In this document: one piece after another, positions 48,471 through 59,027 of the stretch | Layout: each line of letters opens with the position of its first letter | How positions within the stretch are numbered: position 1 is the stretch's first letter | Assembly: GCF_030247185.1 (NCBI RefSeq) | Contig: NC_080571.1 | Location: 142,913,986-142,977,985, forward strand | DNA: 64,000 bases | Source: Malaya genurostris | Taxonomy: Eukaryota; Arthropoda; Insecta; Diptera; Culicidae | Reading direction: 5' to 3' | Made by a program: the position numbers and the translations under genes | The notes under the pieces: model-generated | What the model was told of the DNA's origin: nothing | The model's database searches: none | The model's input: the letters and a program-made list of their open reading frames with translations, nothing else

Positions 48471-48773
48471 TCAGAGGTTATATTGTGCAGGATCCAGGTA
48501 AATTCCTTTCCGTGCAAAATAAGCCTTGTTTTTTCGAGTTGCTTCTTTTTTGTCGAAGTACGGCCCCTGCGATACTTCTATTTTAACTATTTCTGTTTTC
48601 TCAGGCAGTCCAGGAAAAATTTTAATTTCTAAATTTAATGTGTGATTTTCTGCTTCGGCAAAGGCTTTTATGTTTTCTTTCTTTTTAAAAATTTTTGCCG
48701 CTTGCCGGTCGATTTCATTAAAATATTCGGCGGCTGCCTCTATTGCTTCAAAAAATTCTTTGATATTTTCCAT
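48471..48773 (-). CDS. Small ORF upstream of gag, 100 codons
   Basis: MENIKEFFEAIEAAAEYFN start; Lys/Glu-rich, predicted largely helical first half, then a beta-like segment (LNLEIKIFPGLPEKTEIVKI). Not recognised. It lies in the leader between the 72-codon ORF and gag on the same strand, 76 bp before the extended gag start. It could be a separate accessory protein or the true N-terminus of gag after decay. Confidence 0.35.
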   Translation of the reverse strand: MENIKEFFEAIEAAAEYFNEIDRQAAKIFKKKENIKAFAEAENHTLNLEIKIFPGLPEKTEIVKIEVSQGPYFDKKEATRKNKAYFARKGIYLDPAQYNL

Positions 48774-48830
48774 ATTTATCTGTGTACTTTCAAGATTCGT
48801 TTAATAGAATTTTTTTTTTTCTACTGTACT

Positions 48831-49049
48831 CTATAGATATATAAATGAATAAAAATCAAAATCAGTACTTAACTTAGACCTGATTGGCGATGATCCTTCT
48901 TGTTGTCCGCTCGGCTGTCCTCTCCGTGTATATGCGGTGTAGCTTGGTGATGAATCTTCCAGCTGTGTTGTGATTCCTGTCCAGGTTTGGGCGTCGTTTT
49001 CAAGCTGGACGTACGTGGTGTTGGTATCGGTCGAGTCGAACCAGCCCAT
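48831..49049 (-). CDS. Small leader ORF, 72 codons
   Basis: MGWFDSTDTNTTYVQLENDA start, directly after the 97 bp repeat block. Met-Gly start is reminiscent of matrix-like Gag N-termini, but Trp at the next position does not fit the usual myristoylation pattern. Function unknown; may be a first gag exon or a leader peptide. Confidence 0.3.
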   Translation of the reverse strand: MGWFDSTDTNTTYVQLENDAQTWTGITTQLEDSSPSYTAYTRRGQPSGQQEGSSPIRSKLSTDFDFYSFIYL

Positions 49050-49118
49050 GTTTTTTTTTATTATTTTATAACTGGTTTAGCACTTTTTAGTTTTGGTTTG
49101 TTTAATTTCATCTATTTC

Positions 49119-49745
49119 GATATTCTTTCAGTTCGTGAAGTAACACACATATTTGTTGCACTTGATTGTTTCTTCCGTTTCGGGGTTAAATCACTGTTTT
49201 GGTGTCATTTATTTCGATATTCTTTCAGTTCGGAAAGTAACACACATATTTGTTGCACTTGATTGTTTCTTCCGTTTCGATTTTAAATCACTGTTTTGGT
49301 GTTATTTATTTCGATATTCTTTCAGTTTGGAAAGTAACACACATATTTGCTGAACTTGATTGTTTCTTTCGTTTCGATTTTAAATCATTGTTTTGGTGTC
49401 ATTTATTTCGATATTTTTTCAGTTCGGAAAGTAACACACATATTTGTTGAACTTGATTGTTTCTTCCGTTTCGATTTTAAATCACTGTTTTGGTGTCATT
49501 TATTTCGATATTTTTTCAGTTCGGCAAGTAACACACATATTTGTTGCACTTGATTGTTTCTTCCGTTTCGATTTTAAATCACTGTTATTTATTTCGATAT
49601 TCTTTCAGTTTGGAAAGTAACACACATATTTGTTGAACTTGATTGTTTCTTCCGTTTCTATTTTAAATCACTGTTTTGGTGTCATTTATTTCGATATTTT
49701 TTCAGTTCGGAAAGTAACACACATATTTGTTGCACTTGATTGTTT
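49119..49745. repeat. Tandem repeat, 97 bp period, about 6.5 copies
   Basis: Units contain CAGTTCGGAAAGTAACACAC and TTGATTGTTTCTTCCGTTTC. Starts near 49119, 49216, 49313, 49410 and 49507; a shorter unit (about 82 bp) follows, then a last one. Lies in the leader of LTR element 2. Confidence 0.92.
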
Positions 49746-49815
49746 TTTTCCAAGTTCACTATTTTTTAGCTAAGTCCCTTCTTAACTGGGACTTAGCTTG
49801 TCGCGCGGTGAACAG

Positions 49816-49830
49816 TGTCACGGTCTGCCA
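49816..49830 (-). promoter_or_regulatory. Primer binding site
   Basis: Minus strand TGGCAGACCGTGACA directly follows the LTR end CCTGCCACA. Resembles the tRNA-Arg type (TGGCGACCGTGACA) with one extra base. tRNA identity uncertain. Confidence 0.5.
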
Positions 49831-50375
49831 TGTGGCAGGTTTCTTTCTTTAACGAAGAAGTCCAATTCCCGTCTTGGTTACTGAATGAATGTGACTTTAT
49901 TTTCTGCATTTTGGTTTGTATGAAATGTACAAATTTTCTCTGTGTACGTGTAGGTTTGACGATAAGTCTTGAGACTTGACAATTACATATATCGAAAAGG
50001 TTTTGGTAATGATTATATGGAGAAGGCTAGTGTTTAATAAACATCGCTTGACCCGCAGTGATGGCAAGAACATTTGAAGTTATTTATTTTCCTTCGCGCG
50101 AGGCGGAAATTCCGTGCCAGCGGCGTACATGGTTTAAGTGTTTATATTCATTGCGTTACTTTGCTTATGCGCTGTAAGCAGTTCAAGTGTTTAAGATAGG
50201 AGAACCGTTTTTGGTACCGAGCATAATTTCGGCTGTATCGGTCCAACTCATAAAATATTTAAAGTTTATGATTTGTAAAGTGCCGATGCATCAAATCATA
50301 AGGCTGTATGTGCTACGACGTATGGCTGGTTTCCGTACAAAGTATTCTCAAGAAGACGTTTACAATGTAACTACA
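49831..50375 (-). repeat. 5' LTR of LTR element 2 (about 545 bp)
   Basis: The U5 end is set by the primer site at 49830. The U3 start is placed at a TGTAGTTACA on the minus strand (50375), just before an (AAATG)n run, and is less certain. AATAAA-type signal on the minus strand near 49895. No partner LTR in the window for comparison. Confidence 0.55.
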
Positions 50376-50409
50376 TTGTGTCGAAATGAAATGAAATGAA
50401 ATGTACTAT

Positions 50410-50625
50410 TGCAATTGTTCTGAGGGTTTAACGTGGAAAACGTGGTGGTTTTGTAATTCCGCCACAGAAGGTAGCCGCTCGATGCCCACTTTTCCACACG
50501 TTTTGTCCCGTACAACAAAGTTCCTGCAGTGCTACGACATCGAAGCCGCGGATTTGAAGCTCATCATGCAGCATTCGGTCGTATCCTGGGAAGCCAAGCG
50601 AATTGCAGTTTCATGTGCCAAGTAA
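50410..50625 (-). pseudogene. RTE-like element fragment (endonuclease N-terminus)
   Basis: The minus strand encodes the same region as 61140-61196 of copy 2: GACGTCGTAGCACTGCAGGA-like DNA, then codons for ELCCTGQNVWKSGHRAATF. Only about 215 bp, abutting the truncated I-like element at 50626. It may mark an end-to-end junction of two 5' truncations. Confidence 0.65.
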
Positions 50626-51298
50626 TTGAAAGTAATATTTCAAGTGTCTTAACTTCAATGGAAGAGCTCCCTCCACTTGAACAATATGACTTCCTCGTTT
50701 GTGCGATTCTGGAGGCCGCAGAACAAGCCCAAACCAAACGATTTCTTGGTCCATCGTCTAACAGAAGGCCTTTAAACCCTTGGTGGGCCAAAGAGTGCTC
50801 AGATGCTAAGCACGCGAAACAAAATGCTTTCAAGACGTTTTTAAAACGAGGAGGAGGAACTCCTCAGAATTTTGAAAAATTCTTGACTTTAGACTTTTGT
50901 CAAGAGAAACCTCAATGAGCACTCTTTGGAATACGGTCAGACGAATGAGGAATCGTAACGTAGGAAATGAGAGTGAGGAATACTCGAACCGATGGATATT
51001 TGATTTTGCGAGGAAAGTTTGTCCAGATTCTGTTCCTACGCATAGCATTATTAGGGAATCTCCTCCAAATAATGGTTCCATTGATAGCCCATTTTCAATG
51101 ATGGAATTTTCCATAGCACTCATGTCTTGTAACAATAAAGCTCCTGGGTTGGACAGAATTAAATCCAACTTGATGAAGAATCTGCCCGAGCTTGCAAAAA
51201 ACGTTTGTTGGAATTGTTCAACAAGTTTCTTGGAGGTAAGTGAAAGTTATCGCCATTCAAAAGCCGGAGAAACCAGCTTTAAATCACAACTTATATAG
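50626..51298 (+). pseudogene. I-like element: endonuclease-RT linker and RT start
   Basis: Two overlapping frames encode EELPPLEQYDFLVCAILEAA, NPWWAKECSDAKHAKQNAFK and, in the next frame, MSRETSMSTLWNTVRRMRNR and CNNKAPGLDRIKSNLMKNLP (the RT-0/1 entry APG-D). The frame changes near 50900 and again near 51210. Confidence 0.72.
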
Positions 51299-51383
51299 AC
51301 TCATTGCAATGTTGTCGTGCATCAGAAAATGATTCGAAAAAAATATTCTTCGACATCTCGACACTTGGGTCGAGACGAACGGT

Positions 51384-51858
51384 TTGTTGTCAGATACTCA
51401 GTTTGGCTTCCGTAGAAATAAAAGGACGAATGATTGCCTTGCACTACTTTCGTCTGACATCCAAATTGCCTTCGCTCAAAAGCAACAAATGGCATCTGTA
51501 TTTTTAGACATTAAAGGAGCATTTGATTCAGTTTCCATTGATGTTTTTTCAGACAAGCTCCACCAACCTTTGTCAGAGAAACGCATGCATTTTTCACATG
51601 GCGATTTGACAACATTCAGAATTAGGTACATGGGTCTACCGCAAGGCGCATGCCTCAGTCCGCTCCTCTATAATTTTTACGTGAATGACATTGACAGCTG
51701 TCTAGTAACCCCATGTACACTAACACAATTGGCAGATGATGGCGGGGTTTCAGTTACTGGACCCAAAGTTATTGATCCGCAAAAACCATTGCAAGATACC
51801 TTAGATAACTTGTCCGTTTGGGCTGTTCATCTGAGTATCGAATTCTCTGCGGAAAAAA
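51384..51858 (+). pseudogene. I-like element: reverse transcriptase catalytic part
   Basis: DTQFGFRRNKRTNDCLALL, FLDIKGAFDSVSID with the first catalytic Asp, GLPQGACLSPLLYNFYVNDI, and LADDGGVSVTG at the catalytic DD (usual YADD here LADD). About 40 residues are missing between DKLHQ and HFSHGD. Cut at 51858 by the A-tract element in codons for AEK. Confidence 0.8.
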
Positions 51859-53226
51859 GGCGGGTGGGTAATGTCGCAGACATAACTGGAGGACGTGAAT
51901 ACGTATAAAACTGACATGTTTCTTTCTCACTTCTGGATAAAGATAATCATTCGTATTAGATTGTGTATATTTTTCAGCTTTCATTGCTTCGCTTCCAGAA
52001 TTTTAACGATGCATCTATACTACAGTACGACTAATTGACGGCAATAATATTCTACCATACAATTAAATAACACGGAACAAATACAGTTTTGTAGATTCAG
52101 GTACTAGTAGAAATAAACTTCTCAAAATCAATTGGAAATATTTTAGTAGTTCTAAAAAACCATTCTGCGTAATTAGTTGAATGGTTATAACTGATAAAAT
52201 TAAAGAATTAATATATAAATCTGGGGAATGCTCCGAATTCAGCTGCAAATTTTCGGAATCTAGATCAAAAACTCAGGTCATAAATTTAGTTGTAGAAGTA
52301 AGGAACTGAAGTTAGTTTTAGAATTTTCCAAATTGCGTTATAGAACTAAATTCTGAACTTGAATTCCAAGTCTTGATATAGGAACGAAATTCAGTTCCAG
52401 CATCTAGTTCCAGAAATCATGTTCACAATTTAGTTCCAACATGTAGGTTCTGAATTCTGGAAATGAATGCTGAAACTGAATTGATGAATTAAATTCTGAA
52501 TTAAATTCCCTGAATAAGTAACTAAATTTGAAACCATTTTCAACATCCAGAAATAGGATTCAGTTCTAAAGTCATAGATTTAAATTCTGAATCTGTAATC
52601 TGGAACTAAATTTTTAAATAGAAGTATAAAACTAAATTCGGAACTTAAAATTAATGTCAAAATTCAGATGGACCAGAATCTAGTTTCTGAGATTAGTTCT
52701 TGAATTTAACTAAAAATTCAGTTCCCTGCTACTGCTAGCCACGACGTGTGAATGCGAAGAAGAGCTACATTGATTCCACCTGAGCATTTGAGGTTTTTAC
52801 CACCTCATTATTACTGATGTTGGTGGTAGAACCTCAGCACGATATCCAGTTCCGTCTAATGTACTATAAAAAATGAACAATTCTCGGTCAAGATTTACCT
52901 ATTACACTCGGCCAGTAGAATATCGGAACTGATACGTGCCTAACTACCTCAAAACCGTCGTCCTGGTGCAAAAAAGGCCATACGTGATAAGTTTTCCTCG
53001 TTGTTTCCAAAAGTTTGAGATAACATAGATTTTGGATTATTTATGGTTATTTTACACTGTTGAAAATTTAATCACAAGTTGCTGATTATATTTCTGATAG
53101 CATGGAGGAAAAATTATGTTGTTGCCTTAATTATAACAAGAGATATTCACGATCAAAAATTTATCACTCTCCTTGAGGGTAAATTTTGAAAAGGCGCCCC
53201 ATAGTAAAGTAAGTCGTATTCACGAC
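51859..53226 (+). mobile_element. A-tract element, copy (iv), 1368 bp, inside I-like RT
   Basis: Starts GGCGGGTGGGTAATGTCGCA, ends GTCGTATTCACGAC. Left A6 (51853-51858), right A5 (53227-53231). RT codons on both sides imply an original A6. Shares about 50 bp with the family at the left and about 200 bp at the right. The middle is different and contains a degenerate short repeat based on AATTCAGTTCC (about 52240-52730). Confidence 0.8.
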
Positions 53227-53674
53227 AAAAACAGAGCTGATCGTCTTTTCAAGATAGCATGATCCCGCGCAGCTACAGCTCCATATGATTGGAAGGATAA
53301 TCCAACAGGGTTTGACTTTCAAATACTTTGGGGTGTGGTTTGACTCCAAATGCACGTGGGGAGGACACATTAGGTTTCTTATAACAAAATGCCAACAAAG
53401 AATAAATTTTCTTCGAACAATAACAGGATCTTGGTGGGGTGCTCATCCGGAAGATCTAATAAAATTGTATCAGACAACGATATTTTCAGTGATGGAATAT
53501 GGATGCATTTGCTTTCGTTCCGCTGCAAACTCTCATATTATCAAATTAGAGCGAATTCAATATCGTTCTTTGCGAATTGCTTTAGGCTGCATGCATTCGA
53601 CACATACAATGAGTCTTGAAGTTTTGGCGGGAGTTCGTCCATTGAAAGATCGTTTTTGGGAGCTTTCATCCTGA
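53227..53674 (+). pseudogene. I-like element: RT thumb region
   Basis: Resumes RT after the insertion: FKYFGVWFDSKCTWGGHI (the YLG-type motif after the catalytic box), INFLRTITGSWWGAHPEDL, and FSVMEYGCICF. Frame restarts at 53285 after a shift. Confidence 0.77.
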
Positions 53675-53758
53675 CTGCTAATAAGATGTGAGGTACTGAA
53701 TCCCCTGGTTATTAATAAGTTCGAAAGGCTAGTTGAGCTTCAATCTCAAACAAGATTC

Positions 53759-54253
53759 ATGACAGTATATTTTAACCATATGTCACAGGAAATCAACCCT
53801 TCAAGATATATTATTATCCGTGTCAAATTATTTACAAATAAGTTCAGGCATATTGATTCTGAGAAAATGTTTTTCACGGAAGGATCACGAATTGAAGAGG
53901 CTACTGGGTTTGGTATATTCAACAATAATGTTTCGGTCTCATTTAAACTTCTAGAACCTTCATCTGTTTATATAGCAGAGTTAGCAGCAGTTCATTATAG
54001 TTTGAGTGTAATCGTCACATTATCTCCAAACCATTATTTTCGCCTCACAGATAGTCTGAGTGCAATTGAAGCCATTCGCTCAAACGCTGCTGGCAAAAAT
54101 GAACCTTTTTTCTTGGGAAAAATAAAACAGTGCCTGAACGTAATATTGAATAATAATTATCAAATCACAATAGTTTGGGTCCCGGCTCATTGCTCCATTC
54201 CAGGCAATGAAAGAGCCGATATTTTAGCCAAACGTAGTGCAATTGAGGGTTAA
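53759..54253 (+). pseudogene. I-like element: RNase H domain
   Basis: Degrades RNA in RNA-DNA hybrids. Segments FFTEGSRIEEATGFGIF (usual first Asp of TDGS replaced by Glu), YIAELAAVHYSL (catalytic Glu), LTDSLSAIEAI (catalytic Asp), and WVPAHCSIPGNERADILAK (His...Asp). The T-E-G-S change at the first acidic site may weaken activity. Open for 164 codons, then stop. Confidence 0.82.
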
Positions 54254-54315
54254 ATTTATGAGCGAGCGATTGCTTTCAACGAATTCTATAGGATAAAAAT
54301 GATCTGGGTCGGTGG

Positions 54316-54675
54316 ATGCACTCAATTATTCGTAAAATATCGATAAAGGCATGGTTCAGGGGACTGGATATGAGTAGAGATTTCATTCGTGTGATGTCCA
54401 GACTCATGTCCAATCACTACACGTTAGATGCACATCTCCTTCGAATTGGACTTTCCGAGGCTAACCATTGTGCTTGTGGCGAAGGTTACCGCGATATTGA
54501 CCATGTTGTTTGGACATGCGTGGAATATCGTGATGTCAGATCTCAACTAATAAATTCCTTGCGTACTCAAGGTAGACTATCCAAAGTCCCAGTTCGCGAC
54601 AATCTTGCTTGTCGTGACCTTCCTGACATGAAACTTCTTTATTATTTCATTCAGTCCATAAGAGTTCCAATTTAA
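54316..54675 (+). pseudogene. I-like element: C-terminal zinc-knuckle region
   Basis: SRLMSNHYTLDAHLLRIGL then CACGEGYRDIDHVVWTC, the C-x-C...H-x4-C signature at the C-terminus of I and related ORF2 proteins. Separated from RNase H by a stop and short frame loss. Ends VRDNLACRDLPDMKLL. Confidence 0.77.
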
Positions 54676-54990
54676 ATTTTATTTTATGTTAGACTGTTTT
54701 CTCTTCCATGAGTTCAACCAATAGCCAGATATCTTATATTAAATAAAAGTGATGAACTGATACAAACAAACCTGAAATAGTTATAAGATCATGTACAAAA
54801 TAAATGTATTTTATTTATTGTAATTTATAATAGCAACTCGCTTGATAAAAACAGTGTTTAGATTAACTAATGAATACCAACATACTAATATGATATTCGA
54901 AATGTATTAGGTTTAAAGTACTATGTATTTTGGATGCCACGGCGAAGAAAAACTTATGTATATTGCCTATGAAATAAACGTATTTATGAA

Positions 54991-55335
54991 AAAAAAATCT
55001 TTTTCAGGTTGCAGTTTCGTAAACATTACTTTGGAAAAACCTACCGATAGCTATCTGAATCAATGCACAAATTGTATGTTCTAATGTTATAATATCTCAA
55101 TTATTGCTACATCAATTCACAGTAACGATTTACATAAAAGCTCACGAATTTATAGGGGTTTCGCAACGGAAAATAAACCTATTTTCAATTAGTAGCTGAA
55201 GGCATAGCTGTGATTAAAGATATGTTAGAATTAGGTAACGATAACTTACAAATGACAGCTTGTTCAATGTTTATGTTATAAAGAAACACGTCTGTCACGT
55301 TGTTTCTTCAAGTATAACATGAAAAACAATATTAG
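54991..55335. repeat. Spacer with a dispersed repeat
   Basis: About 55180-55335 (ATTAAAGATATGTTAGAATT, TTATGTTATAAAGAAACAC) is a diverged relative of 62915-63120. The rest is unrecognised. Confidence 0.5.
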
Positions 55336-55975
55336 TTTTACGTTTCGTCTTTGACTCATCAGTGCAGAGCAGTTCAAATTGAACTGCTTAGTGCTAAACT
55401 CTGCAGTTCAATTTGAACCGCTAAGCAGATGTAAAGTTTCTGATATTTACAGAACACTTTTTGTTTTGTAACGGAGATCAATGTCTTTTCTGACGTGCCG
55501 AACGAAAACGTGTTTTCGACTATTTCTGGCCGATGCAGGTTTGGTCATTTAGGGGTTAGCCAAATTTTGTGCTAGAGCACATAACCGTTTTTATTGTTTT
55601 TACATTTCGTCTTCGACTCACCAATGCAGAGCAGTTCAAAATAAACTGCTTAGTGCTAAAATCAGCAGTTCAATTTGAACCGCTAAGCAGACGTAAAGTT
55701 TCTGCTATTTACAGATCACTTTTTGTTTTGCAACGGAGTGCAATGTCTTTTCTGACGTGCCGAACGAAAACGTGTTTTCGACTATTTCTGGCCGATTCAG
55801 GTTTGGTCATTTAGGGGTTAGCCATTTCTGCTTAGCGGTTCAAATTGAACTGTGGAGTTTAGCACTAACCAGTTCAATTTTAACTGCTCTGCACTGATGA
55901 GTCAAAGACGAAACGTAAAAATAATAAAAACGGTTATGTGCCCTAGCACAAAATTTGGCTAACCCATAAATGACG
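55336..55975. repeat. Repeat X, tandem pair plus inverted partial
   Basis: Two direct copies with period of about 257 bp, each with TTTCGTCTTTGACTCATCAG (or near match), the dyad AGCAGTTCAA/TTGAACTGCT, GCCGAACGAAAACGTG and GGTCATTTAGGGGTTAGCC. A third, partial copy is in reverse orientation (about 55830-55975). Confidence 0.8.
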
Positions 55976-57000
55976 AAAAACATGTTTTAATGTGGAACAC
56001 GTTTTTTTCTATATAAGGGTCCAAATTAAAAACTCAAGCAAAATACACCTAGAGATGTGGTCAAGTTTTGAACAATTACAACTCAGTCAATTTTGTATCA
56101 TTTATCAATATTATGTCACCATTTGATTGGAAATATTTCTACGTATTGATTTGAATGTTCATAGCCATGTATTTTATATTGTGTATCATTGAAATGTTTA
56201 TAAATAGCTAGCAGTGTTCTATATTGCCTACAAAAAATCTCCGGCATACAGGATTTCCCTGCCATAATCGACGGTTTTGAAGGAGTAAGCGATATATCAA
56301 AAGGAAAGCATCGCTCTGATTGGTCAATCGATGCAAAAGCGAAGCTGTTGGAAGCACGCGAATCTATATATATATAAGCAAAATTATAGCTAACTTTTCA
56401 GTCCTACGCGTAGAATGCTAGAGATAGGTTGTTGCTAGACAGCAAGGCAAAAAGTGCCATAAAACGATTTGAACCTTTGATTGGTATGTTCTGATCTTGC
56501 GTCATGCAAGATTCGCCTGAGAAATTGACAACTACCCCAGGGCAAATTTTGAGTTCATAAGAATTATTTCTAATTCATATAAGGTGAGCTCGATTGATAA
56601 TGAGGAAAAGTTCGCTGCAACTGAAATCGCAGAATGGTAGTAATAGTATAGAAACGCTTTAAAAATAACTGCTTGCATACAAAACTTGAACACAAGCTTG
56701 ACGAAGAAAAGCTTAAATATCGATATCTGTATCGCAAGCATGTACAAACATAGAATTGCATAGATTTGGGCTATTGATGTAATTTCGTCGGCTATAAAAC
56801 AAATACAAATCACAACAGAGTCTGTATTTTAGGTTCGCTTGTTCGGTGTCGATTTATAATAAAGATCAACCTAATCAGACTCTCGTCTATTTGCGGATTC
56901 AAAAGTGTGACGATTCATTGAAAAAGTCGATCATTAGAAATTTTGGTTGCCTTGTTCCACATCAATGGCTCGAACAACTTCATGGGGCTGATCCTTGTAG
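55976..57000. other. Unassigned region, possible solo LTR
   Basis: No coding sequence. About 56217-56905 has LTR-like traits: TGTT start, a long TATA (TATATATATATAAGC near 56371), an AATAAA near 56860 and a following CTCGTCTATTTGCGG. No second copy and no clear target duplication, so this stays a guess. Confidence 0.3.
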
Positions 57001-58307
57001 TTTTTTCATTGGAATATGAGTTAAAATGAAATTATTAAGATTTTAATTACGTGTTCAGCCACAAGTGGTGACTTTTCAGGCCTATTATATACATAATTTG
57101 GTTATTATCATTAAGACATGATTTGCTTTTGCAATTCTGTGATTTTTGTGTAGGGAAAATTGTAAACCTATTTGTATTGTGTAATGGGGAAAAGGAACCT
57201 ATATACTAACCTACTAACTAATACAGAGAGCAAATCGATTCAATTGAATTGCATCGATTTTTGTCGGAATTTGCTTATAATATTATGTGACATTACATCT
57301 AATGGTTCTATATTTGTGAGTTTGTGTAACTCATTTGTACTAACCCAGGGAGGAGGCTTGAAAATCATTTTCAGAATTTTTTTCTGAATCCTTTGAAGCG
57401 TTTTCTTCCTGATGGAACAACAACTTGACCCAATTGGTACTGCATAAAGCATGGCTGGTCTGAAATTTTGTTAATAAATTAATAATTTGTTTTCTAAACA
57501 GCATTTAATATATTTTTTACACTTTGTCTGGATTCCTTCGATGTGATCCTAGATAGTGAGATTTTTGTCATATGTTAAACCTAAGTATTTTGCTTGATCA
57601 GACTATGTCAATTCCAAGCCTCTTGGCTTATGAGGAAAGATAATTAATTGCGTTTTCGATACATTTGGTTTAATTTTCCATTTTGACAGATAATCACTAA
57701 AAATATTTAAGCTACTTTGCAGGCGACTGCAGATCACTGTTAGATTTCTAACTGTGGCTAGCAGACTTGTGTCGTCACAGAATAGCGATTTCTGACAACC
57801 AACGGGTAGATTTGGAAGATCCAAAGTGAAAATATTATACAAGATTGGAGCTGCGCTTGAACCCTGCGGAACACCCGCTCGTACGGTTAGCAATTCAGAT
57901 TTACAATTCTTAAAGCTAACCTGAAAAGTACGATCAGTTAAATAATTTTGAATAATTTTTATCCAATAAATAGGAAACTGAAAGTCAGTCATTTTTGCTA
58001 TCAAACCTTTGTGCCAAACACTGTCGAATGCTTTTTCTATGTCTATAAGAGCAACTCCAGTGGATAACCCAGAAGATTTATTTGCTTTTATCATGTTCGT
58101 TGCTCTTACAAGTTGATGAGTTGGTGAATGTTCATGACGAAATCCAAACTGCTCTGCTGAAAACAATTGAATTCTCATTTATATGAGACATTATTCTCAA
58201 CAAGATAATTCTTTCAGAAAGTTTACTGATATAAGAAAGTAAACTAATTGGTAGATAACTTGACGCTTCTGCTGGCTGTTTATCAGGTTTGAGGATAGGA
58301 ATTACTT
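57001..58307 (-). pseudogene. Jockey copy 2: RT 3' half and 3' UTR
   Basis: Minus-strand copy of the element at 21351-26217. The tail (T6 at 57001-57006), 3' UTR, C-terminal block 57452-57240 (CCSIRKKTLQRIQKKIL) and RT 58178-57603 with LIDIEKAFDSVWH, GVPQGSSAAPILYNIF and LFCDDTSLLA. Where copy 1 has a stop (24750), this copy encodes Glu (about 58203). Interrupted at 58307 by an RTE-like element; the remainder resumes at 61957. Confidence 0.85.
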
Positions 58308-58319
58308 ACTCTTACTCTT

Positions 58320-59027
58320 TCAGTCGTAGACCACGCGGGTCTCTGCTGTATACAGGAGGCGTCTCCATTCAACTCGGTTCATGGCTGTTCGCCGCCAGCC
58401 TCGGTAGCTGCGAAGGGTCCGCAGGTCGTCTTCAATTTGATCGATCCATCTTGCCCGCTGCGCGCCTCTTCTTCTTATACCGGTCGGATCATTATCGGGG
58501 ATCATTTTAACCGGGTTGTTCTCCGACATTCTAACAACATGCCCGGCCCACCGTAACCACCCGACCTTGGCCGTTTGGACGAGGGTTGGTCCTCCCAGCA
58601 ACTGGTGCAGTTCATGGTTCATTCGCCTTCTCCACGTACCGTCTTCCATCCGAACACCGCCGAAGATAGTTCGCAACACCTTCCGTTCAAAACCACCTAG
58701 TGCGCGTTGATCTTCCGCAAGCATTGTCCAGGACTCGTGCCCGTAGAGGATAACCGGTCTAATCAGCGTTTTGTAGATAGTTATCTTCGTACGACGGCGA
58801 ATTTTGCTCGATCGAAGTGTCCTGCGCAGTCCAAAGTATGCACGATTTCCTGACAATATGCGTCTCTGAATTTCTCTGCTGGTGTCATTATCGGTAGTCA
58901 CCAGTGAGCCCAAGTACACGAACTCGTCGACCATTTCGATTTTATCACCACAAATCAGAACTCGTAATGGGTGGCTGACGTTATCTTCTCTCGAGCCCCT
59001 GCCTTTCATGTACTTTGTCTTTGACAC
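58320..59027 (-). pseudogene. RTE-like C-terminal domain
   Basis: 235 codons after the RT core: YMKGRGSREDN, DEFVYLGSLVTTDND, NRAYFGLRRTLRSS, LIRPVILYGHESWTML and the conserved WRRRMNHELHQLLGGPTL, GWLRWAGHVVRM, RRGAQRARWIDQI. This is the downstream half of the polymerase, open to its stop at 58320. Frame differs from the RT block at 59376-60716. Confidence 0.8.

Larger units (their letters stand above)
39155..50375 (-). mobile_element. Ty3/gypsy LTR retrotransposon 2, nested with two A-tract elements
   Basis: Minus-strand order: LTR (50375-49831), primer site, leader with 97 bp tandem repeats, small ORFs, gag, protease, RT, RNase H, integrase C-terminus (ends 39231). No 3' LTR is visible; a truncated MITE abuts about 39155. 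Pol is split at 46122/43843 and 43547/41215 by two A-tract elements; removing them brings the pol segments together. With an integrase core deletion, a gag stop and a pol frameshift it is inactive. Confidence 0.82.
50626..54990 (+). mobile_element. I-clade (MosquI-like) non-LTR retrotransposon, 5'-truncated, split
   Basis: Plus strand: linker (50626-51300), RT (51300-51858), A-tract element (51859-53226), RT end (53227-53674), RNase H (53759-54253), C-terminal zinc-knuckle region (54316-54675), 3' UTR to about 54990 ending AAATAAACGTATTTATG. The RNase H domain separates it from the jockey and RTE-like elements. Endonuclease and ORF1 absent. Several frameshifts; inactive. Relic of the same 3' end at 30330-30760. 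Confidence 0.8.

Noticed and set aside
51859..53226. A-tract element as a poly(A)-tailed retroposon
   Set aside because: A runs occur on both sides, and the total is explained by the target A6 plus 5 extra. Non-A flanking bases are not duplicated, unlike target-primed insertion.
56217..56905. Confident solo LTR call
   Set aside because: TATA and AATAAA-like signals alone are weak in AT-rich DNA; no second copy, primer site or target duplication seen.
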